The notes: generated from the letters alone by a model not told the origin. DNA of 64,000 nucleotides from Nitrososphaerota archaeon (GCA_028867755.1 JAGWFT010000002.1:208018-272017); one strand, 5' to 3'; positions 41,648 through 50,870 are shown, numbered from the stretch's first letter. Translations and numbers: made by a program.

Positions 41648-44140
41648 ATGAAAGCAGTTTTACCAATTAACTATGATCTGGAATTTGAGCCAGACTTTAA
41701 CAAATTCAAGTTTAGAGGAAAAGAGAAAATTCTCATAAAAGTATCAAAACCAACACGACAGATAGTATTACATGCGGCAGAACTTGAGATCAACGACTGC
41801 ACTATACTCTGGAACGAAAAAAAGCTAAGGGCCAAGGTAAGACTTGATGAAAAAAATGAAGAACTAATTCTAAGCTTACCCAAAAAGATATCTGGCAAAG
41901 TAACACTTTTGATTAATTTTGTAGGGACACTAAACGACAAGCTGGTCGGTTTTTACAGGAGCAAATATGAGTACAAGGGAAAAGAGAGATATCTTGCAAC
42001 TACCCAGTTTGAGGCAGCAGATGCAAGACGAGCTTTTCCATGCTGGGACGAGCCAGAAGACAAGGCAACGTTTTGTGTCTCACTTGTAGTAGACAATAAT
42101 CTAACTGCAATCTCAAACATGCCAGTTGTATCAAAGAAAAGACTTGGCAAGAAGACGCTGTTTAGATTTGATAAAACTCCAGTCATGTCTACATATCTTC
42201 TATATCTTGGAGTAGGTGACTTTGAATTCTTGCAGGGCAAACTTGGTAAGACCCTTGTTCGAATTATCACAACTCGAGGAAAAAAGCAACAGGGAAAGAT
42301 GGCTCTGGTGTTTACAAAGCAATTTCTGTCATATTTTCAAAACTACTTTAAGATTTCATATCCATTGCCAAAGCTTGACATGATAGCAATTCCAGACTTT
42401 GCATCTGGTGCGATGGAAAATTGGGGGGCAATAACATTTAGAGAGACTGTGCTACTCTATGATCCAAAGACATCATCTACTGATACCCTGCAGCACATTG
42501 CAGAAGTAGTGGCACATGAGATTGCACACCAATGGTTTGGAAACCTTGTCACTATGAGATGGTGGAATGATCTGTGGCTTAACGAGAGTTTTGCTACTTT
42601 CATGGCAACAAAAGCAGTAGACAAGATTTATCCAGAGTGGGACTTTTGGGACCAATTCCTAATTTCAGAGATAACTGGAGGACTAAGTCTTGACTCGTTA
42701 AAGTCATCTCATCCAATTGATGTTGATGTAAAAAGCCCAGCAGAGGTCAGGCAAATATTTGATGAAATTAGTTACAATAAAGGTGGTAGTGTACTTATGA
42801 TGTTAGAGAACTTCATAGGACAAGAAAATTTCCGAAAGGGAATGCATAGCTATCTCAAAAAACATGCGTACTCAAATGCAACAACAGAAGATCTCTGGAA
42901 TTCATTGGGTGCCGCATCAAGAAAACCAGTACGTCATATGATGAATACGTGGGTAAGGCAGATTGGCTATCCAATAATAGATGCAACCGAAGTTGGCTCC
43001 AAAATAAAATTGTCTCAAAAGAGATTTCTGCTTGAAAACAATGGCAAAACTCGTCCTGGAAACTGGATAATTCCAATCTCAGTTAGGATGGAAGACAAGG
43101 TAGTCACAAAGATGATGATGAAGCACTCTATTACTATTTCATACTCAAGCAGATGGTTTAAGGTAAATGACGGACAAAAGGGATTCTATAGAGTAAGATA
43201 TGACGAAACTGCACTGGAAAGACTAGGTAAACTTGTAGAGGAAAAGAAGATATCCAATCTTGACAGATGGAGCATACATCATGACTTGACGGCGTTGGTT
43301 CTGTCAAACCAGTATCCGCTCAAGCATTATCTGGACTTTGTAAGATATTATGAGGATGAAGACGATTACGTAGTATTATCTGATATCATTGGATTTCTGA
43401 ACTTTTTGTATGTTTTGTTTTCAGGTGAAAAGTTCTGGGACGAAATAAAAGAATTTAACCAATACTTCATGAATGTTGTATTCCAAAAGATAGGATGGGA
43501 TCCAATCAAGGGAGAAAAATCTACATATGCACTATTGAGAAGTAGTCTGATAAGCTCACTTGTAAAACTCGATGATAAAGAAATATTGGAAGAAGCCAAA
43601 TTGAGATTTTCAAATCTTCTCAGAACAGATTTGTTAAACCCAGATCTAAGAAGTGTAGTATATTCTGCTATTGCATGGACTGGAAACTCAAATACTTATC
43701 AACAATTAATCAGTCTATATCGCAAGGCATCAACACAGGAAGAAAAAGTGAGGTTTCTTGGATCACTTTCAAACTTTAAGGAAGCAAAACTGCTTGACAA
43801 GACTTTTGCCTTTGCCCTCTCAAAAGATGTCAGGACACAGAGTCTTTTTGTGCCAATATCAAAGATGGTAGCAAATCCCAATGGAAAAGACTTGGTATGG
43901 CCTTGGATACAAAAGAACTGGAAAGGACTTGTCAAGAGATTTGGTGTAGGCAATCCGTTGCTTAACAAGGTCATTGGAAGTGTATCTGTTATGGCAGACC
44001 TAAAACATGAAAAAGAAATCCGCAGCTTTTTTACAAAACACCATATTCCAGGAACTGAGATGAAACTTGCTCAGAGTCTTGAAAGAATCAGAATCCATGC
44101 CAAGTTTCTTGAAAATGCAAGAAAAGAATTTGGGCAATAA
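41648..44140 (+). CDS. M1-family zinc aminopeptidase (tricorn-interacting-factor-like)
   Basis: The 830-residue enzyme has all M1 modules: an N-terminal beta saddle (about 1-190), a catalytic domain with the exopeptidase motif GAMENWGAITFRE and the zinc motif VVAHEIAHQWFGN followed by the second Glu in LWLNESFATFMA, a short beta domain (about 445-530) and a C-terminal helical superhelix. These enzymes trim N-terminal residues of peptides that come from the proteasome or Tricorn system. No signal peptide is present, so it is cytoplasmic. The reading frame is intact. Confidence 0.94.
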   Translation: MKAVLPINYDLEFEPDFNKFKFRGKEKILIKVSKPTRQIVLHAAELEINDCTILWNEKKLRAKVRLDEKNEELILSLPKKISGKVTLLINFVGTLNDKLVGFYRSKYEYKGKERYLATTQFEAADARRAFPCWDEPEDKATFCVSLVVDNNLTAISNMPVVSKKRLGKKTLFRFDKTPVMSTYLLYLGVGDFEFLQGKLGKTLVRIITTRGKKQQGKMALVFTKQFLSYFQNYFKISYPLPKLDMIAIPDFASGAMENWGAITFRETVLLYDPKTSSTDTLQHIAEVVAHEIAHQWFGNLVTMRWWNDLWLNESFATFMATKAVDKIYPEWDFWDQFLISEITGGLSLDSLKSSHPIDVDVKSPAEVRQIFDEISYNKGGSVLMMLENFIGQENFRKGMHSYLKKHAYSNATTEDLWNSLGAASRKPVRHMMNTWVRQIGYPIIDATEVGSKIKLSQKRFLLENNGKTRPGNWIIPISVRMEDKVVTKMMMKHSITISYSSRWFKVNDGQKGFYRVRYDETALERLGKLVEEKKISNLDRWSIHHDLTALVLSNQYPLKHYLDFVRYYEDEDDYVVLSDIIGFLNFLYVLFSGEKFWDEIKEFNQYFMNVVFQKIGWDPIKGEKSTYALLRSSLISSLVKLDDKEILEEAKLRFSNLLRTDLLNPDLRSVVYSAIAWTGNSNTYQQLISLYRKASTQEEKVRFLGSLSNFKEAKLLDKTFAFALSKDVRTQSLFVPISKMVANPNGKDLVWPWIQKNWKGLVKRFGVGNPLLNKVIGSVSVMADLKHEKEIRSFFTKHHIPGTEMKLAQSLERIRIHAKFLENARKEFGQ

Positions 44141-44265
44141 CTTTCCTTTTTTGAAAAACTCTTAATGTTTAACAATATGATAAAATCAGCAATAAGAAAA
44201 AAATAACAACAAATTACATACTTTTTTGGAACTGTTTTTATAATTTGATACCTTGAAAGTTAGGG

Positions 44266-45546
44266 ATGGTTGACATAAGCATAGGGTCATTGTTTAGGAC
44301 AGAATGGATTCTTCCAATCTTTCTTGGCATGATCTTCCTTGCTTCGTTACTTGCAAAAAAAGTACGATTGCCATACACCATTATTCTTGTAGGTATAGGA
44401 ATAGCGGTATCTTTTATTCACATATCAGGCTTTGGCATATTTGATACCTCGAAATTTCATGTAGATCCAAAGCTAATTTTGTATTTTATTGTGCCACCTT
44501 TAATCTATGAAGCCATGATGAAAATAGATCGAGAACAATTCAAAACAGTACGAATTTCATCATTACTACTTGCTACGCTTGGCGTGGTGCTTGCAACAAT
44601 AGTTGGGGGATTTCTGCTATCATACGTTGCAGGTTTGCCTATAATTGTCGCATTTGCATTTTCTGCTTTGATTGCACCAACTGATGCTGCAATTGTAATC
44701 CAAGTTTTCAACAAAGTCAAGGTGCCAAGAGCATTAACAATGCTCATGGAATCAGAAGCCAGCTTCAATGATGCTACAGGTCTTGTCATTTTTTCCTCTA
44801 TTATTGCAATAGCTGCAGCTCAAGGGTCTACATTGGGCTCACCGGAGACCATTGGACAGATAAATGTCAATATTCTAGAGCAGATGGGGCATTTTGCTGT
44901 TGTATTTTTTGGTGGAATAGCTGTTGGTCTTGGCTTTGCACTGGGCGCAAGGTTCCTCTTCAGGCTTATGGACGAGCCATTTTCAGAGACTGCTCTTTCT
45001 GTTGCTGTATTGTTTGGTTCTGTAGTTGTTGCAAATGCACTACAACTTTCTGGTCTTGTTGCAGCAGCTGCCTCTGGTCTATATTTTGGCAATCTGGTTA
45101 TGAAAGGAAAAGGAATCATGAGCGAAAAAACACTGATGTACAGTTCTCACTTTTGGGAGATGATTGCCTTTTTTGCAAACTCGGTGGCTTTCTTGTATCT
45201 TGGATTGAGCATGGATATACAAAACATGGGAAGAAATCTGCCTCTCATTGCAATGGCATTTGGTGCAGTGCTAGCCGCACGCGCCGCATCTACATACCCA
45301 ATACTTGCAGCAACTCACAGATTTACCCATGAAAAATGGCCCAGTGCATGGAGACATGTGGTGATGATAGGAGGTATGAGGGGCGCATTGTCTGTTGCAC
45401 TTGTGGCAACTCTTCCAGACAGCAATTTCAAGGATATTTTAGAACCTATAACATTCGGCGTTGTACTCTCGTCTCTGATAGTTCAATACCCACTGCTAAC
45501 AAGATACATCAAAAAAGCATTCCCAGAAAGTGCAGTGTCTCAATAA
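44266..45546 (+). CDS. Na+/H+ antiporter, CPA1/NhaP family
   Basis: About 12 to 13 membrane helices span the 426 residues, opening with WILPIFLGMIFLASLLAKKV. The transport-site motif is in FSALIAPTDAAIVIQVFNKV (the PTD of this family) and ESEASFNDATGLVIFS (the ND pair of CPA1). MIGGMRGALSVALVATLP in the second half holds the conserved Arg. It exchanges sodium for protons across the membrane to hold pH and sodium levels. The C-terminal cytoplasmic tail is short, so it has no regulatory RCK domain. Confidence 0.93.
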   Translation: MVDISIGSLFRTEWILPIFLGMIFLASLLAKKVRLPYTIILVGIGIAVSFIHISGFGIFDTSKFHVDPKLILYFIVPPLIYEAMMKIDREQFKTVRISSLLLATLGVVLATIVGGFLLSYVAGLPIIVAFAFSALIAPTDAAIVIQVFNKVKVPRALTMLMESEASFNDATGLVIFSSIIAIAAAQGSTLGSPETIGQINVNILEQMGHFAVVFFGGIAVGLGFALGARFLFRLMDEPFSETALSVAVLFGSVVVANALQLSGLVAAAASGLYFGNLVMKGKGIMSEKTLMYSSHFWEMIAFFANSVAFLYLGLSMDIQNMGRNLPLIAMAFGAVLAARAASTYPILAATHRFTHEKWPSAWRHVVMIGGMRGALSVALVATLPDSNFKDILEPITFGVVLSSLIVQYPLLTRYIKKAFPESAVSQ

Positions 45547-45587
45547 ATAATCAAATAATATATCGATACTATTCACATAGTACTAGA

Positions 45588-46400
45588 TTGACACAAAACA
45601 CAAACGAGTCTAATGGAATGGTATTGGAAGGCAAGAGTTATGCCCATCTAGGAAAGCACAAGGATGCTGTATCTTTTTTTGACAAGGCATTAAAGGGAGA
45701 TCCACAAAATATGGATGCGTTATATAACAAAGGGTTATCACTTGTTCAACTAAAGAAAAACAAGGACGCTGTGGCGTGTTTTGAAAAAATACTTGAGAAA
45801 GACCCAAACCATGTGTTGGCTTTGAACAACTTGGGAAACTCGTATGCTGAACAACAACAATTTGAACGTGCGATAGGATTCTACGAAAAGGCATTAAAAG
45901 TAGATCCAAGTTATGTACCAGTTATCTACAACAAAGGTATTGCCGATATAGGAATTGGAAAATACGATGAAGCCCTGCGATGTTTCAATCAAGCTCTATC
46001 TGTTGAACCTGGAAATGTCTCTGCCATGTACTTTAAGGGTCTTGTACTTGGAAAACAGAAAAAACATGATGATGCATTGCTGTGTTTTGACAAGGTAATA
46101 GAAAAAGAACCAGAAAATATCGAAGCGTTGTTTTACAAGGCTACTAGTATTGCAGAGCTTGGAAGACACCAAGATGCAATTATACTATTTGATACAGTCC
46201 TAAAAGATAATCCAAAAAATGGTACAGTGATCTATTCCAAGGCAAGGAGTAAAGCAGAGCTTGGTGAAGACCGTGAGGCCCTTGAATTACTTGCGCAGGC
46301 GATATTGTACTATGGAAAGACAATAAAGGGATGGGCAGTCAAGGACTCGGCATTTAATAGACTAAAAGATGATTTACGATTCAAGGCAGTTGTGAAGTAA
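45588..46400 (+). CDS. TPR-repeat protein
   Basis: The protein is built of about seven tetratricopeptide repeats, 34 residues each, e.g. GKSYAHLGKHKDAVSFFDKA, KGLSLVQLKKNKDAVACFEK, LGNSYAEQQQFERAIGFYEK and KGLVLGKQKKHDDALLCFDK. It is a scaffold for protein-protein contacts. The frame is open back into the antiporter gene, but the first sensible start after the antiporter stop is TTG at 45588; the ATG at 45618 is another choice. With TTG the length is 270 residues. It is followed by the SHOCT protein and the tubulin gene on the same strand, so a link to them is possible but unproved. Confidence 0.82.
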   Translation: MTQNTNESNGMVLEGKSYAHLGKHKDAVSFFDKALKGDPQNMDALYNKGLSLVQLKKNKDAVACFEKILEKDPNHVLALNNLGNSYAEQQQFERAIGFYEKALKVDPSYVPVIYNKGIADIGIGKYDEALRCFNQALSVEPGNVSAMYFKGLVLGKQKKHDDALLCFDKVIEKEPENIEALFYKATSIAELGRHQDAIILFDTVLKDNPKNGTVIYSKARSKAELGEDREALELLAQAILYYGKTIKGWAVKDSAFNRLKDDLRFKAVVK

Positions 46401-46403
46401 TAC

Positions 46404-46700
46404 ATGTCAGAAGAGTTTCTAAAAGATGTGAAAATACTGCTTGTTTCTGGTAAGGGTGATACAGCAAGGTTACGAGAAATAATAGATTTCATAAAACAAA
46501 AACATCCAGTATACATGTCAGATTACAAATATGTTCAAAGCCTAATTTCTGTAGAATCCCAAGAAAACAAGACAGAAACCAAACCCCCCGAGGGAGTAAA
46601 AGTAGACAATCCTGTAGAACTTCTCAGAATAAGACTTGCAGAAGGGAAAATAACAATCGATGAATTCAGAGAGCTAAAAAAAGCTATAACTGAAATCTAG
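46404..46700 (+). CDS. small protein with C-terminal SHOCT-like motif, 98 aa
   Basis: The first about 60 residues (SEEFLKDVKILLVSGKGDTA, IIDFIKQKHPVYMSDYKYVQ) are of unknown type. The last about 30 form a SHOCT-like helical hairpin (PVELLRIRLAEGKITIDEFR), a short motif thought to mediate oligomerisation. It starts three bases after the TPR gene stop, probably in one operon with it. Confidence 0.7.
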   Translation: MSEEFLKDVKILLVSGKGDTARLREIIDFIKQKHPVYMSDYKYVQSLISVESQENKTETKPPEGVKVDNPVELLRIRLAEGKITIDEFRELKKAITEI

Positions 46701-46879
46701 ATTTCCAAAAAGAATGATTCCTTCCTAAATCTTAAATTCAAAATAGGACATTTATCGCAATATATGTTGCAATCAAGTGCAGTTATATCATTTTCATGTC
46801 TACAACAATCAAGTACAGGCTTTACAATCTTACACTCTCCGCTTAAAGTGGTCTGTTACCTGTAGTATGATGATTAGTA

Positions 46880-48274
46880 TTGTCCAATCTTAATGCTCCT
46901 CTACCACCAGCGCCGGTTCTAATGACCTGTTTTGGCCATTGTGGGATAGGTCTAGGTGCAGAGGCATACAGACGATTGTTAATTGATGTAGGAGCTGATC
47001 CTCTCAAGCCTACGCTAAAAGGAGAGAAGGAGGAGTCACGAGTTTTGAAAAGATACGGCAGTACAATTTTGAGATTTCCAAATTCTTATGGAGGAAACGA
47101 TATACCACTAATTCCAAGAGCATTATTGGTTGATTTAGACCCACGAGCCGCTAATTTGATACTCCAATCATATCCTGATCTGTTTGCACTAAGAGACAAA
47201 CATGTAATTCATGGATCTGGAGGAGCTGCAAGAAACTGGGCAGAAGGAAGAAGCAGATTCATCAATGAAGTAACTAAAAAGTTTGACTTGCAAAAACAAT
47301 TGTCAGGGTTGTCACCTGAACCAGTGAGAGGTTTTACGATACCATTTGCAATGGGTGGGGGTACTGGAAGCTCCTTTGCCAGTGCATTTATGCAATACAT
47401 CAAGAAAGATACCAAAGAGCATGCAACAATAGCATCGTTTGGGCTGTTGCCCGAATTTGGCTGGGATCCAGTTATCTTTGAAGCTGCAGCAATTAATATA
47501 GTCATGAATCTTGAGCACCAGATAAAATATAGTGACTGTTCTATTCTGTTTTCAAACAAGAAGCTAAGAGAGCTTGCCCACAGGCATGAGAAAAAGATTG
47601 AGAAGATACAGTCCATCATTGATGATCTTCCAAAGGAGCATGAGATTGGCTGGAAAGACTACAAAGGTATGAACCTGATTGCCGCAAATGCAATATCCAT
47701 GTTTATTGCATCATTTGCAAGAGAGACAGAATGGGACATGTCAAACTATAGGACATGGCTTGCAACAAAGAAACCAAGATTTGCAGTAGCATGGGTAATT
47801 CCAGTAGTTCCAGAAGAAAGGCAGTGGGGAACAGAGCTAATGTCAGGAGGAAAGGGAAACACTATGGAAGCAATTGTAGATAATATTCACAAGAAAGAGG
47901 ATGCAGTGTTGTTTGACATTGATGAAGGCGATGTCAGAGACAAAGGAGGACAGCGTGATTCCTGTGTCGCGCTGGTAAAAATTAAGGGAGAATTTGATGC
48001 AAAGGAAAGAGAGGTCCTAAAGAATCTGATAAAGGACAGATTCCATATTGAAGACTCGAGAATGATATTTGTCAAGATTCCTATACTGGAGACAGAACAA
48101 GCCAATGTCACCATACTTGTAAACACCAAGGCAATTGGACCCAAGATTTTAGAAATTGCAAGTGAAGCAGAATCTTCTTGGGATGGCTATAAAGAAGAAT
48201 ATGGCAAGTGGGGACTTACAACTGAGGAGTTCAAGCAAAGCCTGATGGATGTCGTTCACCAGTTTAGTGCTTAG
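46880..48274 (+). CDS. tubulin-family GTPase (artubulin)
   Basis: The 464-residue protein follows tubulin, not FtsZ. Matches in order are CFGHCGIGLGAE (residues 17-28; tubulin AGQCGNQIGA), PRALLVDLDPRAAN (79-92; PRAILVDLEP), HGSGGAARNWAEGR (111-124; GQSGAGNNWAKGH), AMGGGTGSSFASAF (157-170; the GGGTGSG signature) and YKGMNLIAANAISMFIASFA (261-280; the region before T7). The length is that of tubulins (about 450). At T7, WDMSNYR (285-291) keeps an Asp but has Asn where alpha-tubulin has Glu254, so GTP hydrolysis may be altered. Start TTG 46880; the nearby ATGs are out of frame. Artubulins are known from a few ammonia-oxidising archaea. The downstream coiled-coil gene starts four bases later. 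Confidence 0.88.
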   Translation: MSNLNAPLPPAPVLMTCFGHCGIGLGAEAYRRLLIDVGADPLKPTLKGEKEESRVLKRYGSTILRFPNSYGGNDIPLIPRALLVDLDPRAANLILQSYPDLFALRDKHVIHGSGGAARNWAEGRSRFINEVTKKFDLQKQLSGLSPEPVRGFTIPFAMGGGTGSSFASAFMQYIKKDTKEHATIASFGLLPEFGWDPVIFEAAAINIVMNLEHQIKYSDCSILFSNKKLRELAHRHEKKIEKIQSIIDDLPKEHEIGWKDYKGMNLIAANAISMFIASFARETEWDMSNYRTWLATKKPRFAVAWVIPVVPEERQWGTELMSGGKGNTMEAIVDNIHKKEDAVLFDIDEGDVRDKGGQRDSCVALVKIKGEFDAKEREVLKNLIKDRFHIEDSRMIFVKIPILETEQANVTILVNTKAIGPKILEIASEAESSWDGYKEEYGKWGLTTEEFKQSLMDVVHQFSA

Positions 48275-48278
48275 AGGC

Positions 48279-48830
48279 ATGGCAGACTTTAATTTCTTGG
48301 AACAGGTTGCAGCGCAAATCAAGAAAAACAGAAAACAACTAACAGATGTTGAAGACGAACTTTCAACAATAAATTTTAGAATCCACGAGATTCCACTGAA
48401 GATCTCAACTGAATCAAATTTTGCAAAGATGATTGGAGAACAATACAACGATGCCACCAAAGATTTGGAGTCTGCCAAGGAGAGACTTGTGAGAGAAAAG
48501 GAAACTCTAACCACAAAGATAAATGAAGACATATCAACATTTATAGCTGAATTTACATCGCAAGAACTTGTAATCCCACTTGAACTAAATCCAAAGATTG
48601 CTGATGGGAATACTGTTTTCAAATACAAAGGTGGTACCACATTTAAGAACATATTTGATATACTAAGCGAACTTTTGGGACTGAGCTCACCCATACTTGT
48701 AAAAGATGTCATGTTTTCTGCGAATGAAATTGTAATCAAGGTAACAGACGAGTATGAGGCAAAGCAGAAATTTCTAAGCAGTATTAATCAAGTACAGAAA
48801 ACGCTCTCAATAAAAAAAAGACAGGACTAG
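48279..48830 (+). CDS. coiled-coil protein encoded directly after the tubulin gene
   Basis: No family is recognised. Starting at the ATG four bases after the artubulin stop (TAG 48272-48274), the protein has 183 residues. Residues about 10-90 form a charged coiled coil (KKNRKQLTDVEDELSTINFR, YNDATKDLESAKERLVREKE). A compact C-terminal domain follows (about 90-183; VIPLELNPKIADGNTVFKYK). The frame is open 30 bases further back into the tubulin gene, but the later ATG is the better start. Its position, strand and spacing suggest a partner of the tubulin, such as a nucleator, bundler or adaptor; this is inference. Confidence 0.75.
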   Translation: MADFNFLEQVAAQIKKNRKQLTDVEDELSTINFRIHEIPLKISTESNFAKMIGEQYNDATKDLESAKERLVREKETLTTKINEDISTFIAEFTSQELVIPLELNPKIADGNTVFKYKGGTTFKNIFDILSELLGLSSPILVKDVMFSANEIVIKVTDEYEAKQKFLSSINQVQKTLSIKKRQD

Positions 48831-48872
48831 ATGATAACAACCCTAAAAAATAGGGCTGCACAAATAATCTAA

Positions 48873-49271
48873 ATGAAAAGTTGGGTTGTTTTTCTTGCCA
48901 TTACGATAATTATCCTGTCTTCTGCAATGCCATTAGCTCATTCACAGCTTTCTCAGGTGTCTACCAGTCTGCAAAATGGAGTATGGACAGTTCCTGCAAA
49001 CAAGCAGGTGCAAATTGCTGCTGACATAACAAACGGTCTTGATAGGGATCAACCATTTGCTTACATTGTTCAAGTGTCAGACAAAAATGGGGTTGCAATT
49101 CAACTTTCATGGCTTACAGGTACCTTGAGTGCAGGTCAGTCGCTTAACCCATCTCAATCTTGGACACCCACTGTTCCTGGAAATTATACGGCACAGATTT
49201 TTGTGTGGTCGGGAATTAACAACCCCGATGCTCTTTCACCACCTCTTATCATGAAGCTTACGGTAACATAG
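48873..49271 (+). CDS. small secreted beta-sandwich protein, unknown function
   Basis: A signal peptide (VVFLAITIIILSSAMPLAHS) precedes about 108 residues with an Ig-like or FN3-like pattern of strands (VWTVPANKQVQIAADITNG, TPTVPGNYTAQIFVWSG). No catalytic motif or anchor is present, so the mature protein is likely released or loosely bound at the surface. It is about 130 residues long and stands 42 bases after the coiled-coil gene. Confidence 0.72.
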   Translation: MKSWVVFLAITIIILSSAMPLAHSQLSQVSTSLQNGVWTVPANKQVQIAADITNGLDRDQPFAYIVQVSDKNGVAIQLSWLTGTLSAGQSLNPSQSWTPTVPGNYTAQIFVWSGINNPDALSPPLIMKLTVT

Positions 49272-49308
49272 TTCCATATCGGTTATAATTTGGATGGGAT
49301 AAGTATAT

Positions 49309-49665
49309 TTGATGAACAGGAAGGGAGGGCTTGTTACTGGTGTCATTCTTGCTGTTTCGTCAGTTTTCTTCTTCATCTTTCTTGGTTTTCCACTTTTTAA
49401 TTCGCAACCAAGTGATCAGGCAAACTCGCCATTTTCATCAAGCATGCAATCTCCTGACACCATAAACACAATTGCAAGCGACATTGATTCATGTGTCTCA
49501 AATCCGACCTCTGACTGCGATCAGGAGATGTTGCAGGTATCAAAATTCTGTGAACAAAACAAGGGACAAGCACAAAACTATCAGTTTTGTTCAGACGCCA
49601 GAGTCCAGATGTATCTTGAGCATCGCAACATGCAACAAATTACAGTCAACGGCGCAGGCAACTAA
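49309..49665 (+). CDS. single-pass membrane protein with a Cys-containing outer domain, 118 aa
   Basis: No family is recognised. One N-terminal membrane helix (GGLVTGVILAVSSVFFFIFL) is followed by a short Ser/Pro linker and an outer domain with four cysteines (IDSCVSNPTSDCDQEMLQVS, FCEQNKGQAQNYQFCSDAR) that could form two disulfides. Start ATG 49309 or 49312. Confidence 0.65.
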   Translation: MMNRKGGLVTGVILAVSSVFFFIFLGFPLFNSQPSDQANSPFSSSMQSPDTINTIASDIDSCVSNPTSDCDQEMLQVSKFCEQNKGQAQNYQFCSDARVQMYLEHRNMQQITVNGAGN

Positions 49666-49724
49666 TCTTTAGGGTTTCTTTATTCTGTGTTTTGTTATCT
49701 TATTTTTTGAAATCTTTGTCTTGA

Positions 49725-50228
49725 TTAGTTTTCTAGTGTATCTTTCTGTCTTGTTGAAATCCTCTTGCTTAGAATTGTATACAATACAATGAATGCAATC
49801 TGAAAGAATTCGATTTGAGGTATGCTTGCAATGCCTCTAGGCGGGGGACCTCTTGGAAAATGACCACCAGTAATGTTTCCCTGTGGGGGTCCCTGTGACA
49901 TATTGCCTGGTGGAGCACCTGCTGGCATGTGACCTGAAGGAGCACTTCCTAGCAAACTGTGTGTGTGAGTGGAAAACCATAATATCGTAAAGACTATTGT
50001 CCCTACAATCCCAATAATTTGCCATATTCTGCCCCATTGTTTTATGACTGGGACTGCCCAGAAGATTTGCAATACTCCACCAACTAGGAAGAGTATTCCT
50101 TCGCCGATATCATGTGATATTGACATCGGAACTAATTGTAAATGCAATATGCCAGCAATCACTGTTGTACCAGCAGCTGTAAAAGCAAGAAGCCATGTTT
50201 TCTTGTCTATCTGTATGGTGCTACTCAT
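49725..50228 (-). CDS. four-helix membrane protein with Gly/Pro/His/Met-rich loop
   Basis: No family is recognised. Three helices (about 12-35, 42-65, 69-89) are followed by a loop (about 90-140) rich in Gly, Pro, His, Met and Ser: SGHMPAGAPPGNMSQGPPQG and NITGGHFPRGPPPRG. A fourth helix (FFQIAFIVLYTILSK) follows. His/Met-rich loops can bind copper, which these organisms use heavily, but that is only a suggestion. Start ATG at 50228. Confidence 0.65.
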   Translation of the reverse strand: MSSTIQIDKKTWLLAFTAAGTTVIAGILHLQLVPMSISHDIGEGILFLVGGVLQIFWAVPVIKQWGRIWQIIGIVGTIVFTILWFSTHTHSLLGSAPSGHMPAGAPPGNMSQGPPQGNITGGHFPRGPPPRGIASIPQIEFFQIAFIVLYTILSKRISTRQKDTLEN

Positions 50229-50459
50229 CTATGGGAAATGTCATGTGTGACAATTATAATGTGTTGTCTAACAATGTGAAGGAATAATGTGCCACAAGTT
50301 TTATTAATTATTGTATAACTCCAAAAAAATTCGCTAATCTTATTTCATGATGATTTCATCACTAGATCATAATCATAAATTAGCAATAATAGCAGCTAAA
50401 TTTGAGTTTTCAAATACAATTTAGGTAAGAAACATACCTTACAAAATATTTTTAGATAT

Positions 50460-50870
50460 TTATTTTTCAGTAGCTTTGAGAAACTTTCCCATGTTCTTTG
50501 CAACCAATGGGATTATCTTCTTTGTAATTATTTGATGAAAGTTGTCTGCATCTGCATCAAATGAGAGCAATAGGACATGTGCCAGTCTGCTGTTTTCATC
50601 TGCAATGGGAATTGTGGCCCTTATCAATTTTGTATAGTGTGAGCTTGCATATGATATCTTTCCTAATCTGTACTCCCATCTTAATCTGGTATACTGCCTT
50701 GTTGCAGCAGTGATCGCATATTGTGCTCTTTCTTCAGCACTCAGTAATGGCTTGAGTCCATCTCTATCTGCAGTAGATTCTAGTTTTCCATCTACATCTG
50801 CAATTCCTGCAAATCTTATCTTAGGATCTAGTTTGACTACGTCCCTGCAGAACTCTTCGAATACGTTCAT
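50460..50870 (-). CDS. roadblock-like small protein (DUF6659-like), 136 aa
   Basis: The sequence has the outline of a roadblock/profilin-like fold that is expanded in ammonia-oxidising archaea. The N-terminal helix (FEEFCRDVVKLDPKIRFAG) is followed by ADVDGKLESTADRDGLKPLL and a strand-rich middle (RLRWEYRLGKISYASSHYTK, VLLLSFDADADNF). I recall such proteins as DUF6659, but could not check. The function is unknown; related folds bind small GTPases or act as scaffolds. It is cytoplasmic. Confidence 0.65.
   Translation of the reverse strand: MNVFEEFCRDVVKLDPKIRFAGIADVDGKLESTADRDGLKPLLSAEERAQYAITAATRQYTRLRWEYRLGKISYASSHYTKLIRATIPIADENSRLAHVLLLSFDADADNFHQIITKKIIPLVAKNMGKFLKATEK

Noticed and set aside
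45336..45587. N-terminal extension of the TPR protein
   Set aside because: It lies inside the antiporter gene in another frame and has no TPR pattern; the TTG at 45588 is a better start.
48149..48739. 196-codon minus-strand frame across the tubulin end and coiled-coil gene
   Set aside because: Ser/Phe-rich antisense of charged coiled coil; no motif.
50229..50459. Weak inverted repeat GTAAG...CTTAC and A+T-rich DNA
   Set aside because: Arms of five bases are expected by chance in such DNA; no gene or RNA seen.
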